Shown: positions 1 through 12,976 of the stretch, one piece after another
Position numbering within the stretch: position 1 is the first letter of the stretch
Layout of the letters: each line of letters opens with the position of its first letter
Assembly: GCA_945643635.1 (NCBI GenBank)
Contig: CALZFC010000075.1
Coordinates: 880,001 to 944,000 of the forward strand
From: Allodiplogaster sudhausi
Lineage: Eukaryota > Nematoda > Chromadorea > Rhabditida > Diplogasteridae
DNA length: 64,000 bases
Reading direction: 5' to 3'
Program-made: the position numbers and the translations under genes
The notes under the pieces: generated by a model
What the model was told of the DNA's origin: nothing
Databases searched by the model: none
The model's input: only the letters and a program-made list of their open reading frames with translations

Positions 1-47
1 AGTAGCTGACATTATATTGTCAGGCGCACAGATTCAACTTCAGCTAA

Positions 48-78
<31 letters not shown>

Positions 79-435
79 GAGTGAAGCAGGCAGAAATAGC
101 GAGACAGCAAGAGAGATACGGAGGAACGAGAGATAACAAGAAAAAAGGGAAAGAGAGAAACAAACAGAGACAAAGTGAAAGACACTGACAGAGAAAATTG
201 TTCGGTGTAAACATTGAAACTACTCGCGGTTGAACGGTTTAGTCACATTTTACATGCAACATTAACATTATTAACAGTGGGCTCATGATAAGGGCAGAAA
301 ACCATGGATAGGTCACAAGTGGTTTTTCTCCTCCTGGAGTCTGACAATGAGTGGTCAAAAAAGGACTCGGTCATCCTAAATACCAACTCTCAAAATGTAA
401 GATCAACGCTCAAAATGACAGTACCCTTAACTAAC
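1..435. other. Left edge: intronic or flanking DNA of the ABCD4-type gene
   Basis: No exon was found here. A GA-rich simple repeat lies at about 49-180, followed by unique AT-rich sequence. Since the ABC transporter on the minus strand ends at 436 with a splice donor (exon phase 2), this stretch is most likely the beginning of its next intron. Confidence 0.6.
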
Positions 436-991
436 CTCTGATAGGTCAGGTACGTGTAGTAGCAGATGATGAAGGGCGCAATGAGGAGTGGACCGAGTAG
501 TTCCGTGGAGAGTATTCTTGTGCACTTCTCGACATCTTGCGTCATCCGCTGGTCTCTCAAATAAATAAAGTAATTGATTAATCAATCATGATTAATCAAT
601 CAATTAATAGAAATAAATATTAATATTTGTTTGATTACGGTTAACTTTCAATTTAAAAAATAGTTTAAGAATACTTTAATCGTAAAATAAACTTTCAACC
701 CCTTTTTTGGAGAAAAATAAAGCCAAAATATCAGAGGCACATTCAATAAACTAATTAGTGTTTTACGAGTAGTTCCTTCTTCTCTTCTATTAGTGGACAT
801 AATAATCGTGGGAATGTCATGAAATTTTTCGCCTATTCTTTCGTTCTTCTTTTTTCCCACCGTTTCAATTTCACCTCCTTTTGATTGAGCATCTGTTATC
901 TTCTGCATGTCTAATGTTTCTTTTTTTGTATTTTCCGCTTGCTGGTATTCATTTACTTCCTCTTTCCATTGCGTGCACTTCTCTATCAATG

Positions 992-1030
<39 letters not shown>

Positions 1031-1627
1031 CCAAAACACCTCGTTTGGGCATTCTGTGCATTGCCCCTTCGCTTGCACAAATCTTTCCCTGGGAATACGA
1101 ATCGGGTTTTGGATCGGGCATTAAGGGAGGAGGGGGGCTAATCATCCCCCTCTTCTCGTATTTCAGGAAGGGGGCCAATGCCCCCCTCTCTTCTCATGGG
1201 CCCTACTTGGGTTGTCCAGCATGAAGAACACTTGTCTTGAATCCGGGGATGGATGCAACAAAGGATGGTTAGATCCGAGCAGAGTCGGCCGAGGAGGCCA
1301 AAGAATGGGCTTAGGAGAGGATGAGAGAGAGAAAGAGAGAAAATGAGAGAGAGACAAAAACGAGAGGGAGAGAGAGAGAGCGAGAGAGAGAGAGACTGAG
1401 AGAGAGAATGAGAGAGAGAGACCAGAAAGCAGCTCCATGAAAGGGAACACAACATGGCAACGACTTTGACGATGAATAGCTTTGTTTTTTCCTAACCCTT
1501 TCAATCTATCCTTTTCCCGCCATAACTTTTCTTTTTACCCTATTCTCACACCATCTGTCTTTTCACTGGTTTCTCTCTTTTTTATTATTTTTTCCTCTCT
1601 TTCTTCTTCATTCTCTCTCTCTCTCTA

Positions 1628-1658
<31 letters not shown>

Positions 1659-3608
1659 TTATCTCTCCCTCTTTCACACTCCCTCTCTCTCTCTCTCTCT
1701 CGCTCTCTCTCTCTTCTCCCTCCATCCTTTCATGCAAGAGCCACAGAGTGCTCATGACACGCAAGATGCCTTCTAAGGGGTACAAAAGATGAATAACAGA
1801 AGGGTCGATGGGGGTAGTGAAAGGAAAGGGAGGGACAAGAGTAGAGATTAGAGTGAGGCAGAGAGAGCAAGAGAACAGAGAGAGACAGAGAGAGGGAGAG
1901 AGAGAGAGAAAGAGAAAGAGAAGAGAGAGAAAGAGAAAGGGAGAAAAGTGCAAGAAGAATGAGAAAAATGAGAGAATATGATTGCCTCAATGTATGGAAA
2001 AGTTATTGTGAATGGGAAGAAAGGGGGGCAGTAGTTTGGAGAAAGCGCTATGCTTCTTTTCAAAATTGGCCACAACATTGGAAATGAAGGGGTGACTGGT
2101 CGGTTTTCTCTTTTTCTCCCTCTCTCTCTCTTTCTCTCTCAATCTTTTACACATCCTCTCTCTCTCTCTCTCTCTCTCGCTGTCTGCACTCCATAAACAC
2201 TCATCCTCTCAATCCATACTTCAATTTCTCACGCATTTCTAAACGTAGAGGCCGCGAGTTTGACAATATGCTTTTTTCTGCTTCCCACAAAAAAACTATA
2301 CAATCTCCTATAAACAATTTCTTCAACAACCTAATGGTAATATAATCTATATAAATTGTTATTAGTCCGTTAACAAGAGATTGCTGATCATCGGAGGTGG
2401 AATAATAGAACCGCGATAAAATAAAATTCAGGTTCATGAAAACCACCTTCACTTAGCATACTTCAATTTTTCTTTAAAAAAACATTAAAATAAATGGAAT
2501 TAACAAAGAGAATTTAAAAAAAAAACGGAAATGACTAACGGATTATCGAACTGCTCTCCGAACGAGTTCAACTTGTAGAAGGCGTGCCTCTTGAAGTAGA
2601 GGCGATGCAGCGCAAAGTTGCACGTCTTCCTGCACTTCAAGGACAGCATTTCCGTTAGCATCTTGATGCCGGCAAGCGTCTGCAATTTAATTCATATAGT
2701 TTTTCCCGGTAAATGTTAAGTACAATATGTCTACTCAACTTAATAAAATAGCTTAATTTAGGTCTTAAAAAAATTATTCTTTTATCCCCACCCTGTTATC
2801 CACTAACATAATCATGAATTAACTGTAGTTACTTAATAAAATCTGCTGCATTGTTCTTTTTGTTTATATTCTATTGATCACCGTTATTTATCCTTTTTCA
2901 TAATTGCATCGACATTGTGGGGTGGACTTCGTGTTTTTTTCTTCATCGGCTGGCAAACAAGCATCTATGAGGGTATATTATATTCTGCTAAATCTACCCG
3001 GTTGAATGCTGCTCGTTTATGTATATGAAGAGGCATGTTTCATGTATGTTCTTTCTTTCTTTCTTTCTTTCTCTCTCTCTCTCTCTCTCTTTCTTTCTCT
3101 TCCCTTTCTCTCTCTCTTCCTCTCCCTCTCTTTTCCTCTCTTTCCATTTCCGGCAGCTGGATGTCTGCCATCTCTTTTCCTTTCCCAGCTGCGATGTCCG
3201 CATTCCATCACAGGGAGATGCATAGATGGCAGAATGAGTAATCAGGGAGAGCAGAGGAGGGGAATCACTTGGTGGGGCTCGGGCTATATTCTGGCACATG
3301 AGAAAGAGAAAGGGTGAAAGAGAGACAGAGAGAGAGAAAGAGAGAGAGAGAGAGAAAGAGAGAAAATACGAAAGAGAGAGAGTTATAGAGAGCATAAAGA
3401 CGAAAATAATAAAGCCTATCCTAGAAAACTACAAGTAGGATCCCAATTACTTTTATTCTTTTACCCCAGCGTTTAAAAAATACTTTTGTAGTCACGCACA
3501 CTAAAACGATTAAATTACTTGTGGAGTGGGGAGAGAGAAGAGAGAGAGAGGAGAGAGAGAGTGGAGAGAGATAGACAGAGAGAGAGAAGGAAAACGAGAG
3601 AGGGAGAG

Positions 3609-3645
<37 letters not shown>

Positions 3646-4348
3646 GAACGAGAATCAGAGGCGGAAGTGGTCAGTTGCAGTAATGTTGTTTCCTGTGTGA
3701 CTTTACGCTGGTGACGCAGGACATTTGAGCGATGTGCATTCTGGCCTTGAATTGTAGGATTGGCTGAGCGGGAAGGCCTGAGGGAATCAGGATGGCATAT
3801 CTCTACGAGAGTCGGAGAGAGAGAGAGAAACCAGAGAGAGAGAGAGAGAGACAGAGACAGAGAGAGAGAGAAACCAGAGAGAGAGAGAGAGAGAGACAGA
3901 GAGAGAGAAGGACAGAGAGAGAGAAAAAGAGAGAGAGAGAGAGTAAGAATACGAATAGGAGAAAAAGGTCTTGATTTCCCAATAGTCTAGCTCTTCTCTC
4001 GGTACCTCTCGCTAATTCTCTTTCTCGCCTTCTCTCTTTTTCTTTCTCTCTCTCTCGCCTTATCCCTCTCTCTACCCTGCTGGCCGGTCTCTCCTCCATT
4101 AATCGTCCCTCGGGTATCCTCGGGGCTATTGCGTTCCGCTTCAGTTGACGCCAGAGCCATAGAGCAAGTTAGATTCGCGGGCCGCAACTTGTATCGCATT
4201 CTACTTTTCGCTATTCTTTTTCCCTCTCTCTAGTACTCACTTTCTCTCTCTCTCTCTCTCTCTCAACTTGCTCACTTTATCTCTGTTCTCCCACTCTTTC
4301 TTTCTTTCTTTCTCTCCCTCTATGCCTCGTACTTCTCTCTCTCCCTCA

Positions 4349-4399
<51 letters not shown>

Positions 4400-4555
4400 T
4401 CTCAATCTCATCATCCTAACTCGTGCCCGCCACGAATGATTGGATAGCAGAGAGCCATAGCAAGCAACAACTAACTGAATATCTCGCAAATGCACAGTTT
4501 CTTGATGCGCAGATACGACTGAGTGTTCAGTGGCGTCATTAGAGGAATGGCAAAG

Positions 4556-4593
<38 letters not shown>

Positions 4594-4598
4594 GGAGG

Positions 4599-4639
<41 letters not shown>

Positions 4640-6591
4640 GGAGGGAGAAAGAGAGATAGACAAAAAGAGAAAGTGAGAGCCAACGAATGGAGGCAGAGAT
4701 GCGAAGTAATAGAAAGAGACTGCCCGATAAGGAAATTGACTGAATGGTCACAGCTAAAAAGAATTTCAAATAGTCGATGAAAGAGAACGCAATTAGTCTA
4801 TAGTGATAGGAACGGCAAAAATGGCGTTGTTGTAAATAAATATTAAAAAAAAACCAGAGTAAATTTCCTAGAGACCAGATTATAAAATGCAATGGTATAG
4901 TAACAGTCGGCCAAAAAATATCGTATTATTGGAGTTAAAAAGAAACCGAATCCGAGAAGTATAAACAGTAATTCTGGAGTTTATGAGTATACCGTATTCC
5001 TGAAGTTGAAAAAAAACATTCCGTACCAGTGCCTTGCCGGCGACGATGAGACTGGCCTGGATGATCATGACCTTGTAGTTGTCACCATCGCGATTCCCGA
5101 GCACCAGGTAGAACTCGCTCGGGAGCACGCCAACAAAGTACGTCGCGACTTGGTCTGAACAGTGCAAATGAAAAGGTGGCGATTATAGGTTGCGGAAGGC
5201 ATGGAAGAAAAGTTTTTGGTAAGGCTGGGAAAAAAGAGAACTCGGTGGTTTCCTTATGAATGACAGCATGCTGTACGTACATGTGGCCTTGAAAAGGTGG
5301 AGATTATAGGTTGCGGAAGTTTTGCAAAAGAAAATATAATGTGTTCACATGAATAACAGTCCTCGTGTTTTGCAAATACAAAGCAGTAAAGGTGCTACTT
5401 GCTTGAGTGGTAGAATGCGAAAACAGAAACAATGTCTTTCTTTCCTTCATTCCTCTCTCGCTTTTACGCAGTGCCTCCGCCTAAGAACAGCCACCACTAC
5501 TTACAACAAGAAGATGAACGTAATGATGCGAAAGTCAAGGCCTAACAATCAGCTCAGGAGCAATCAAGTCTTCGAAAAGAAGATAATAAGATTGAGCATG
5601 AAAAGAACCAATAGAAAAGATTAGGATCTACTTGCTTTAAATTTATTGATCTGTAAATCGGCCTTACTTTGGAAAATGGAAAGGGAATTCAGGATAAGCA
5701 AACCAAGGTCTTATTGCAATTGTCATACATTCTTCAATCATTCGTGAAAATCCACTTAGCGAGTTAACTTTACGGAGCAAAATCTGCCAGATGCATTTAT
5801 TCTTCAATGACTATACTCAAGGTAATGATAGTTCGATAAGGAAAGAGACAGTCAGGACTCGAATGTTAAACGGCAAAAAGATAAAAAAAAGAGATCATTG
5901 GACAGTATAAGTATAATAGGATTGTATTGAAAGGGAATATTTCAAATGTAGTTTTTGATTAGTTAATTAATTATATAAAAAAAATTTTTTTACATTTTTA
6001 AACAAACAAAGCTAACCGATAAAGTGCGCAATGAGCACGAGCAACGCGAGCCATGCCGTGTGGCTGCGACGAGTGAGCGGGAAGAGCAGACGGAGGAGGG
6101 TGCCGAATCTGGAGAAGAAGAAGGAATGAGGTAACAGATTATCATAATTAACATGTAAAGGATGCGTCTACTAAACAAACTTTACTAATTGTAAGTAAAC
6201 CCTTATTCATATATCAGTTAACCGTATCGTTAATCGTGAATCTCATCTCTTCTCTGGGAAATCACTTGCTCCAATACGGTGAATATTCAGACTTGATTTC
6301 ATACACAAGGACTTTGTTTAGTGTGATAGCAACCAAGAAATTTAAAGAGTTGTAAAGCACGAAAAAAGGTGCGAGGCGGACAAAATGACAACAGAGAAAA
6401 GGGAATGGGAACCTTTTGAGGAAGAGAAAGTCGAGTGCAAGCCGGGCCATGGCGGCCGGGGCCGGAGTCTTGGCGGTAGAGACCGCAGGGCTGGCGGCGG
6501 TCTCCTGCTGCTGCTCCTTCTCTCCGTCTCGCGTCGGAGAAGGTGAGCTGCACTCTGACAATGTATCGTCCACCATTTCGAGCAGTTCCAT
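436..6591 (-). CDS. ABCD4-type ABC transporter, N-terminal part (exons 1-5, continues off the left edge)
   Basis: Five exons on the minus strand join in frame: 6413-6591, 6017-6108, 5027-5154, 2540-2679 and 436-555, about 219 residues. After a Ser/Pro/Gln-rich leader of about 48 residues comes the ABC subfamily D transmembrane region: [19 protein letters not shown], a hydrophobic helix with [27 protein letters not shown], the [15 protein letters not shown] segment and the family hallmark [13 protein letters not shown], then a second helix. The LHRLYF and NPDQR order and spacing fit ABCD4, which moves cobalamin out of lysosomes in mammals; peroxisomal ABCD1-3 are the alternative. The nucleotide-binding domain is outside the window. 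The start at 6591 is preferred because an acceptor-like GTAG lies 13 bases upstream, as expected for trans-splicing. Introns 3 and 4 exceed 1.9 kb and are full of GA/CT tracts. Confidence 0.88.
960..2185. repeat. Alternating CT and GA microsatellite blocks in ABCD4-type intron 4
   Basis: Blocks of (CT)n at about 990-1028, 1605-1715 and 2110-2180 alternate with (GA)n-rich blocks at about 1320-1425 and 1855-1945. CT and GA blocks are complementary, so neighbouring blocks could pair within a transcript. The 120-300 bases between blocks look unique. Apparent ORFs here are repeat translations rich in Ser-Leu or Arg-Glu and are not genes. Confidence 0.85.
3048..4672. repeat. CT/GA microsatellite blocks in ABCD4-type intron 3
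   Basis: CT-rich blocks at about 3050-3150, 4010-4075, 4220-4265 and 4310-4400, and GA-rich blocks at about 3305-3385, 3528-3645, 3815-3945 and 4555-4670. The last pair (CT 4345-4395, GA 4557-4640) flanks about 160 bases of unique sequence and could form a long hairpin. Only low-complexity reading frames occur. Confidence 0.85.
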
Positions 6592-6674
6592 TTGTCGTGA
6601 TAAACTACCGGAGAGCGCACAGGCAGACAGGCACACCTTTTATCACTCTTCGCAACTAATGCCCAGGGAAAAGG

Positions 6675-6725
<51 letters not shown>

Positions 6726-7359
6726 GTAGAGGAAGCGAGAGAGAGGGAGAGAAAAGGCAAAAGACTGCAAGGAAGAAGAAGAAGGGCAAACAGACACCAG
6801 CCTGCTGTCATTCTCTCGCCATCACCGGAAAAAGCAAAAGAATGATTATTGTTCCTCTGATAAGGGCAAGTGAGAGAATGTCTCAAAGTGGACACAAGGA
6901 GAAGTAAGAGGAAAAAAGCAGAGGAAAAAGGGAAAGAAACACGAGAGCACAAAGAACGACCAGCCAGCTGACCGAGTCGGGCTCGAGCAACGGCAGACAA
7001 GCGAAAAAGCGTAAGCCCGAAGGGGCGGGGAAAGTGGAGCACTTCGCCGAAACGAAGATTTCGCTTACAGTAACTGGAATGGCGTTATAACGCTACGCGT
7101 TTTAGGAGCCTCGCACATTTGTATTTCTGTTTTGGGATGCCTTGTGGAGTTTTGGAGAGGTTTTTTTTCCTCTTAAAGGTTACCTTACATTTTGCTGATT
7201 AAGTCTCTGTTTACTTTGTTTTTCTTGCTTGTTAATCTGTCATCTGCTAGTCGCAATACTGATCATCTGATGTGTTCTCTTCCAGCGGAACTGTCACCGT
7301 TTGCTTTCCCGTTGAAAGTTTCATTTGAAGTATCATTCTTGTTTCTCAGAAGTTGCCAT
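6592..7359. other. Intergenic region between divergent ABCD4-type and REPS-type genes
   Basis: The two genes start back to back about 770 bases apart, so this stretch should hold both promoters. It contains a GA repeat at about 6674-6755, GC-rich sequence at 6950-7040 and a T-rich stretch before the REPS-type start. No distinct promoter element was recognised. Confidence 0.5.
7341..7350 (+). promoter_or_regulatory. Candidate trans-splice acceptor before the REPS-type start
   Basis: A pyrimidine-rich TTTCTCAG ends at 7350, nine bases before the ATG at 7360. An acceptor this close to a start codon, with no donor shortly upstream, is the usual appearance of a nematode spliced-leader addition site. 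Only transcript data would show the leader. Confidence 0.45.
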
Positions 7360-10300
7360 ATGGATCAAAAGCCCGAGTACTTTGCGAACGGCGACTTTGA
7401 GGAAACCGTCGCGAATATCATTGCGAGTCCTCGGCGGTCAGTGATTTTTCTTTATTTCTTTCCCTTTTTTCTCCACTTATTCTTTCTTAATTACTTTCTT
7501 CTTTGCGTTTGCAGCCACTTTATCACTTATGATTCTTTCTTTTCGCCCTTTGAGGAGCGTTACTTTGTTTTATAGGAAATGTGGGTACTCCTCGACTAAT
7601 ACTATCCCCAGAGGGCGCCCAAAAATGTTGAAATTTGATTTGAAATGTGTTTTTGGCACGGCGCCAAACATAATTTTTTTAAGATGTTATATTTTTGTAG
7701 TCTAAATGGCGGCCGTGCGTACTCTTCGGCTGCGCATCACTGCGACGAGGCGAGCTCACGCCTCTATGACATGAGCGACGAGCAGAAGCAGTACTACAAG
7801 AGATGCTTTGGCCAGCTACACCGAGCAGTCCAGGTGAAGCAGAATGGACGGGAGATGGAAAGAAGGGTTGTCTGTGAGACTGACAGAAGTGGGTGGGTTA
7901 GATCTACAAGAGATAATGCGTAATAAATCTTATTTAATGTCGATTGAGACAATCTAATGGGAAGATGAATGATGGCCTCGCCGACACATCTCTTTGCTAG
8001 GAACTACCATGCTTTCAAATTATATCTTGTCTCTTACATCTTCTATGAGTTTGTTCAGCCTCGAGAGAAGTTTTGAAAATGTTGATTTCTGACCATCACT
8101 CTTATTTTTTTCCAGGGATCTCTCGACTTTGACGGTGCTTTGTGGGGTGGCGATCAGTGTGTTGTCGACTTCTTCAAGAAGGTCAGAAAGGGATTGCCTG
8201 GCTGGGTCTCTAGCGTTCTGCTGTTAAACTTTCCTCGAAAGTTGACCAATTTTACCGTCACCATGTGTTATATGAGAAGTATATGCTTTGAAAATCCGTC
8301 CTCATCTCTTCTTATTTATCTCACCTTAGTCCAAACGTACGAACGCAGAAATAATATGTTTTTTTTATAGTTTAAATAAAAATAATTTGCTCAAATTTAG
8401 CTTTAAAGTTGTTTAAAATAAAATTGATTGAATTTTCCTCCAGAGCGGTCTGGACACATCGACCCTTTCTCGTGTATGGGCAATGGCGGATGCGAATGCG
8501 GATGGCTGGCTCGACTTTGGCGAATTCGCGGTCGCCATGCATCTCATCGTGTTGAGAGTCAAGGCAAGTCGAATGTTAGCAAAATAAAGTATACCGTATA
8601 CTCATATAAAACACACTAAAAAGATAGTTATATATTCCTTGTGAACATAAAGGAAAGATGTTATGATAGGATAAGCTAAAGAGAGAAAAAAATCCAGCTG
8701 CACACGACTCTTTCATTGCATCGAAACATGAGATTGAACACTGATAAAGCTGCAGTTCGTGCAAGATGGTGCTGATAACTTACATACCGTAGTCACATTT
8801 GTGTTCACTGTTTGGGTTCGGAAGACTCTAGCCTGGCAAATATAGTTTTCATTTTTTTGGTTAACCTCTTATTGGTTATTCAAGGTTTCTTGAGCACACT
8901 GCTGAAGATGGTCATGTATTTTCATTCTAACTATTTCTAAAAAGTAAGACCTGGATTAATGTTTTCCAATTATTTAATATCCCTTCCTACTTCCAGGGCG
9001 GGCTCGATGTTCCTGACTGCCTGCCGACCCATTTGATTCCGCCGCTGAATCCTCCGCGTGCTCCGCCCACACCAGTACTGGCCAACAACCGCAACGCGAC
9101 CGCGCACGCGTGGAGCAACTTTGACGAGTCCATGGTTGACAGCGGGAATTCGGTGAGAGTTTAGTGCATTCCAAAATGTTTTATAAGAGAAATAGGAGCG
9201 AAATTACCTTGTGACTTCTTCAGCCATCCTACTATGGTTTACACTATAAAAACAAATTGGTTGTTTTAGAAGCACAAAAAGAGAGTATTAGATGGAAAGA
9301 AGGGAAAACAGAATGGGAATAAAAATGAAGATGACGAAATGAGTCACATTTGCCTGTTTCGTTGTTTACCTCGCTGCCCCCCCCCTTCTCCCCAGCGAGC
9401 TGATTCATTCATGATAGTCTGTAAAAACTGTTCCAAGACCTTTTCGCCTTTCTCTTACAAGAAGAAAAAAACTCTTACATTACTTTGCACTTCTAACTTT
9501 CATGCTCTTTCATTCATTCATCGTTTTGTTCTTTTCCAGACTCGAATGTCTCACCTTCACCACCAACATCAGCAGCATTACCAAGATCATCCAGAGAACC
9601 ACTCTACGGCACTCGGTCCAGCCAACTCGATTACGGTTGCACCACAATCATCCTCACTATTCCATGCTCCTCACAGCCAAAGCGCGGAAGGACTTCACTT
9701 GCATGCCAAGATGGTAATCTTTGATCTCTTATTTATAGATGTTCAAAAGTGTAATCTTATATATTTCAGTATAGTAGAAAATTTAGCATCATTACAGGAT
9801 AACATGATGCGACGTTTATATTATGTACTTTTTGAGAAACTGTACTTTGGAAGATATTGTGAACTTGGTTGCAGTTTAGTAGGCCATTTAAAAAGATATG
9901 CGTGATTAAAAAAAATTAATTTAGGAGGCCTGCTAAAAATAAATAGAAATTTATTCCGTAATAGGGATAAACTGGAACATAACAATGATTAGACACCGTA
10001 TACCTGCTGTAATCATTCCTTTCAGGACGCACCGGTGCCTCACTTCTCTGATGTTCCGCCTTTACTCGTGGATGGACGGCCAACAGCGATCAAAGGTGCA
10101 GCAATATGTTTGTTTAGCATGTATTTTGATAAAGAATTACTACAAAAAATATGTTTTTTTTTAAAAATTAATCTACGATATGAATTGTATTGTAAATCAG
10201 TTCTTAATGTTGCTGGGAAATTGTTTTTTTTCTCTAAATATCATTATATGGGATATATCATTTGAATGTGTCACCTTGTTCCTTGCCCTGTCGCCTACCG

Positions 10301-12976
10301 GTGGTTCTCTGAAACTCGAATTTAATATATGGTTGTGTAACACCGATTACTTGTTTTGCGACGCATCCACATTCTTAAGTACTTAGTATAAATATTTAAT
10401 GCTGTTTATGTGCAGCACATTTAGTTTTTTTTTAATTTTTACAATTTTAAATTTTATATATTTTACTTAACAAGCTTAGTTTTATTTTTATTTCGCTTAG
10501 CATAGTATTTACTAATTACAAATTTCCTACTCTTCCAGCAACGGCATCGCGCCCTGAAATGGCAGCAGCACACACGGCGCAGCTTCATACAAGCAAGGCA
10601 GCAGAAATGGCTGCTCAGTTGCTCGCTCTCAAGAGCCCGCAAGGTTACGAGAGAGAGAGAGAGAGAGAGGGTGATTGAGGAGAGAGATATTAGAGAAGCA
10701 GAGGAGAAAGGAAGAAAAAGAGGACTCTTTCTCTCGCGCGCTCTCTCTCTCTCTCTCATTCTGTCTCTCTCACTCACTCTCTCCCTTTATGTCTGTCTGT
10801 CTCTCTCTCGCTGTCTCTCTCTCTCTCTCTCTCTCTCTTTATCTCTCTCTCTCTTTCTTGATATCTCTGCCTGCTTGTTTCTCTCTTTCCCTGTTAACAG
10901 TTTCTAGATGTCATCTCTAATGCTCTCTGCCCCCTTTGCAGGTCCTCCCCCACAGCCGCCCCCTCGTCCCTCTGCTCGTGGACATGCGCGCAGTGCGAGT
11001 CTTGATCTGAGATCCATCGGCAATCAGCTAATGTATATTTTGAAAGAATTTTTTTTTTAATTTTTTTTTACATGATATTGATAGCCTAGTGAAACCGTTC
11101 AAGATTTAAGCATAAAATTTGCATCCGCATTTATCAATTTACAAAAATAGATTAATTTTTCCTTCCAGCCTCAGCTCGCAAGGATTGAACGGAGGAAGTG
11201 CAAAGTTGCACGCAGCGGAAGTGGAAGAAGAGAAGAACTCTCCCGAGGACGGCAGCAGCAGCAGCGGAGGCAATGGCAACTTCCGGCCAATGAGCACGTC
11301 ATGCCATGGCACTACTCAGCAGCTGCAGCCAGCAGTTCCCGCCAGACCTCAAGGTATACCTCAAGTGACAATTCAAGTTGTATTGGCTTGAAACTGGGCT
11401 ATACCATAATGTTTTACTGAGGATGAAATAGTTATATTGACAAGTTTTTCTCTTAATGACTATTCTTACCAAATATATAAAAAAAATAAAGGCCTATCGC
11501 TAAAAGGATTAAAAGTAGAAGAAGGAAAGTGATTGTAGAAAAATTAAGATTTATAATTGAACGTGGTAGCTAAAGTACTTATAGGCGCCTTCGCTGCCGT
11601 CTCTTCTACAGTAATCGCTGCACCGCCTTCGATCGCTTTGGGATCTCTCGCGGTGGGACCCTCGGCTTCTTCTTCTTCGTCTTCGTCAACAACTGCCCCT
11701 CCGCCGCCCCTTCCCTCTCCACCAATCACTCCAAGGAAGAGAAGTGTAGAGACGCAGACGGAAGAGCCATTCACGTCAAGAGAGGACTTTGAACACTTCA
11801 TCAAGGAGTTCTGTGAGTACTCTGGCAGTCTGGCAGACTAACTCAAAAATATATACTACAATTTTGGAAAATTAATAGCTTAGTTCAATTAAGGTTATTA
11901 AATTGCCCTGTGGGTTTCTTTTATATATTAATTTTAAGGTTTAAGAGTGAAATTTTCTTTTAATTCTCAATCCATTTGCAGTATCATGCAAAGATGACCT
12001 CATTGGAAGCGAGACGGTCTCCCTGGAGGCTCTTCTCAAGGGATGTTCTGGCGCGGAGAGATGGAAGGCGAGGTGTGATGGTAAGGCAATTTATGATGCT
12101 CATCTGATGCTAGTAATCATGTGGTTATATTGGATTAATTGTATTTTAAGTTAACCGTTTAGCTACTAATTGGTGTTGGAGAGTAATTTGATGTATAACA
12201 ATAAGAAAGTTGTTTATTTCGCATTTGATGACAGATATTAAATAATGATTTAAATTATTCAATATATGATTATAGGTGAAGAGATTTGGAAACAACAATT
12301 AGAAATAGCCGTTTATGGATTTTGTTTATTTATTTTATTTATGGAGCAAAAGGAAATAAGTGTAAATATTTAAATATTTCGACAATTTATGAATTCCTCT
12401 TCTTCCAGGATTACGTAGGCAGAATGCGGAACTGGAACAAGAGAGAATGCGACTGGCTCAGGTATCCGTTTTTTTAATTTAATTTTTTAAACCGGAAATT
12501 GTTATGGTCATTGCGTAATAATGTTTATTTAATTTTCATTATTTAAAAAGGTTTTTTATTCGAGAGCTTATACCATTGTTTTAAAAAGCATGCCGTGGTG
12601 TAGGTTGGACGCTGAATACAAGCGTTCATCAACATGAGTCTATATCACGAAGTTATAGAATCCCGCATTCGAATTGAAGTTTTTCATATATAATATTTTA
12701 TCTTCATAAATTGGCGGTAAATACGTTGTCGAAAAAAAAATTTATTGACATTATCCGACGTAGCTGGGCTGCTTCAGGGCTAGCCCTTAAAAACCGATTT
12801 TCTCTATATATATATATATATTTCACACAATCGGCCAAATCAAACATATTGTAAATCGATGGATACACAAATAGAGGATTTCTTATGCATTCCAGGTGCG
12901 CATCCAACTAGAGCTACGGCTGCAAGAACTGCAGGGAGTCGAACTGAAGCCCACACCAAAACCGACGGCACTCTAA
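7360..12976 (+). CDS. reps-1: REPS-type EH-domain endocytic adaptor, 14 exons, about 536 aa
   Basis: Exons 7360-7436, 7701-7833, 8116-8181, 8454-8573, 8997-9152, 9540-9713, 10026-10095, 10539-10643, 10942-11032, 11169-11353, 11612-11812, 11982-12080, 12409-12461 and 12896-12976 join in phase. One EH domain covers residues of about 50-150: MSDEQKQYYKRCFGQL, then an EF-hand-like loop DANADGWLDFGEFAVAMHLI and GGLDVPDCLPTHLIPPL, which matches the second EH domain of RalBP1-associated REPS1/2. EH domains bind Asn-Pro-Phe peptides in clathrin-mediated endocytosis. The rest is disordered: His/Gln-rich, Pro-rich (PPPQPPPRPSARG), Ser-rich, an RSVETQTEE segment and a C-terminal helix rich in Leu, Glu and Arg. 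Intron 4 uses a GC donor (AAG|GCAAGT at 8574). AATAAA overlaps the stop codon. Vertebrate REPS proteins have two EH domains; only one is seen here. Confidence 0.88.
10644..10941 (+). repeat. GA-then-CT repeat filling REPS-type intron 8
   Basis: The intron starts with (GA)n at about 10648-10680, just after the donor, and is CT-rich from about 10728 to 10870, before the acceptor at 10941. The two halves are complementary, so the pre-mRNA could fold into a hairpin that brings the splice sites together. Confidence 0.75.

Noticed and set aside
881..1990. Open frames on both strands made of Ser-Leu or Arg-Glu runs (also at 3.0-4.8, 15.2, 17.4, 59-60.7 and 63 kb)
   Set aside because: They are translations of CT/GA microsatellites in several frames at once, with no domain or splice structure.
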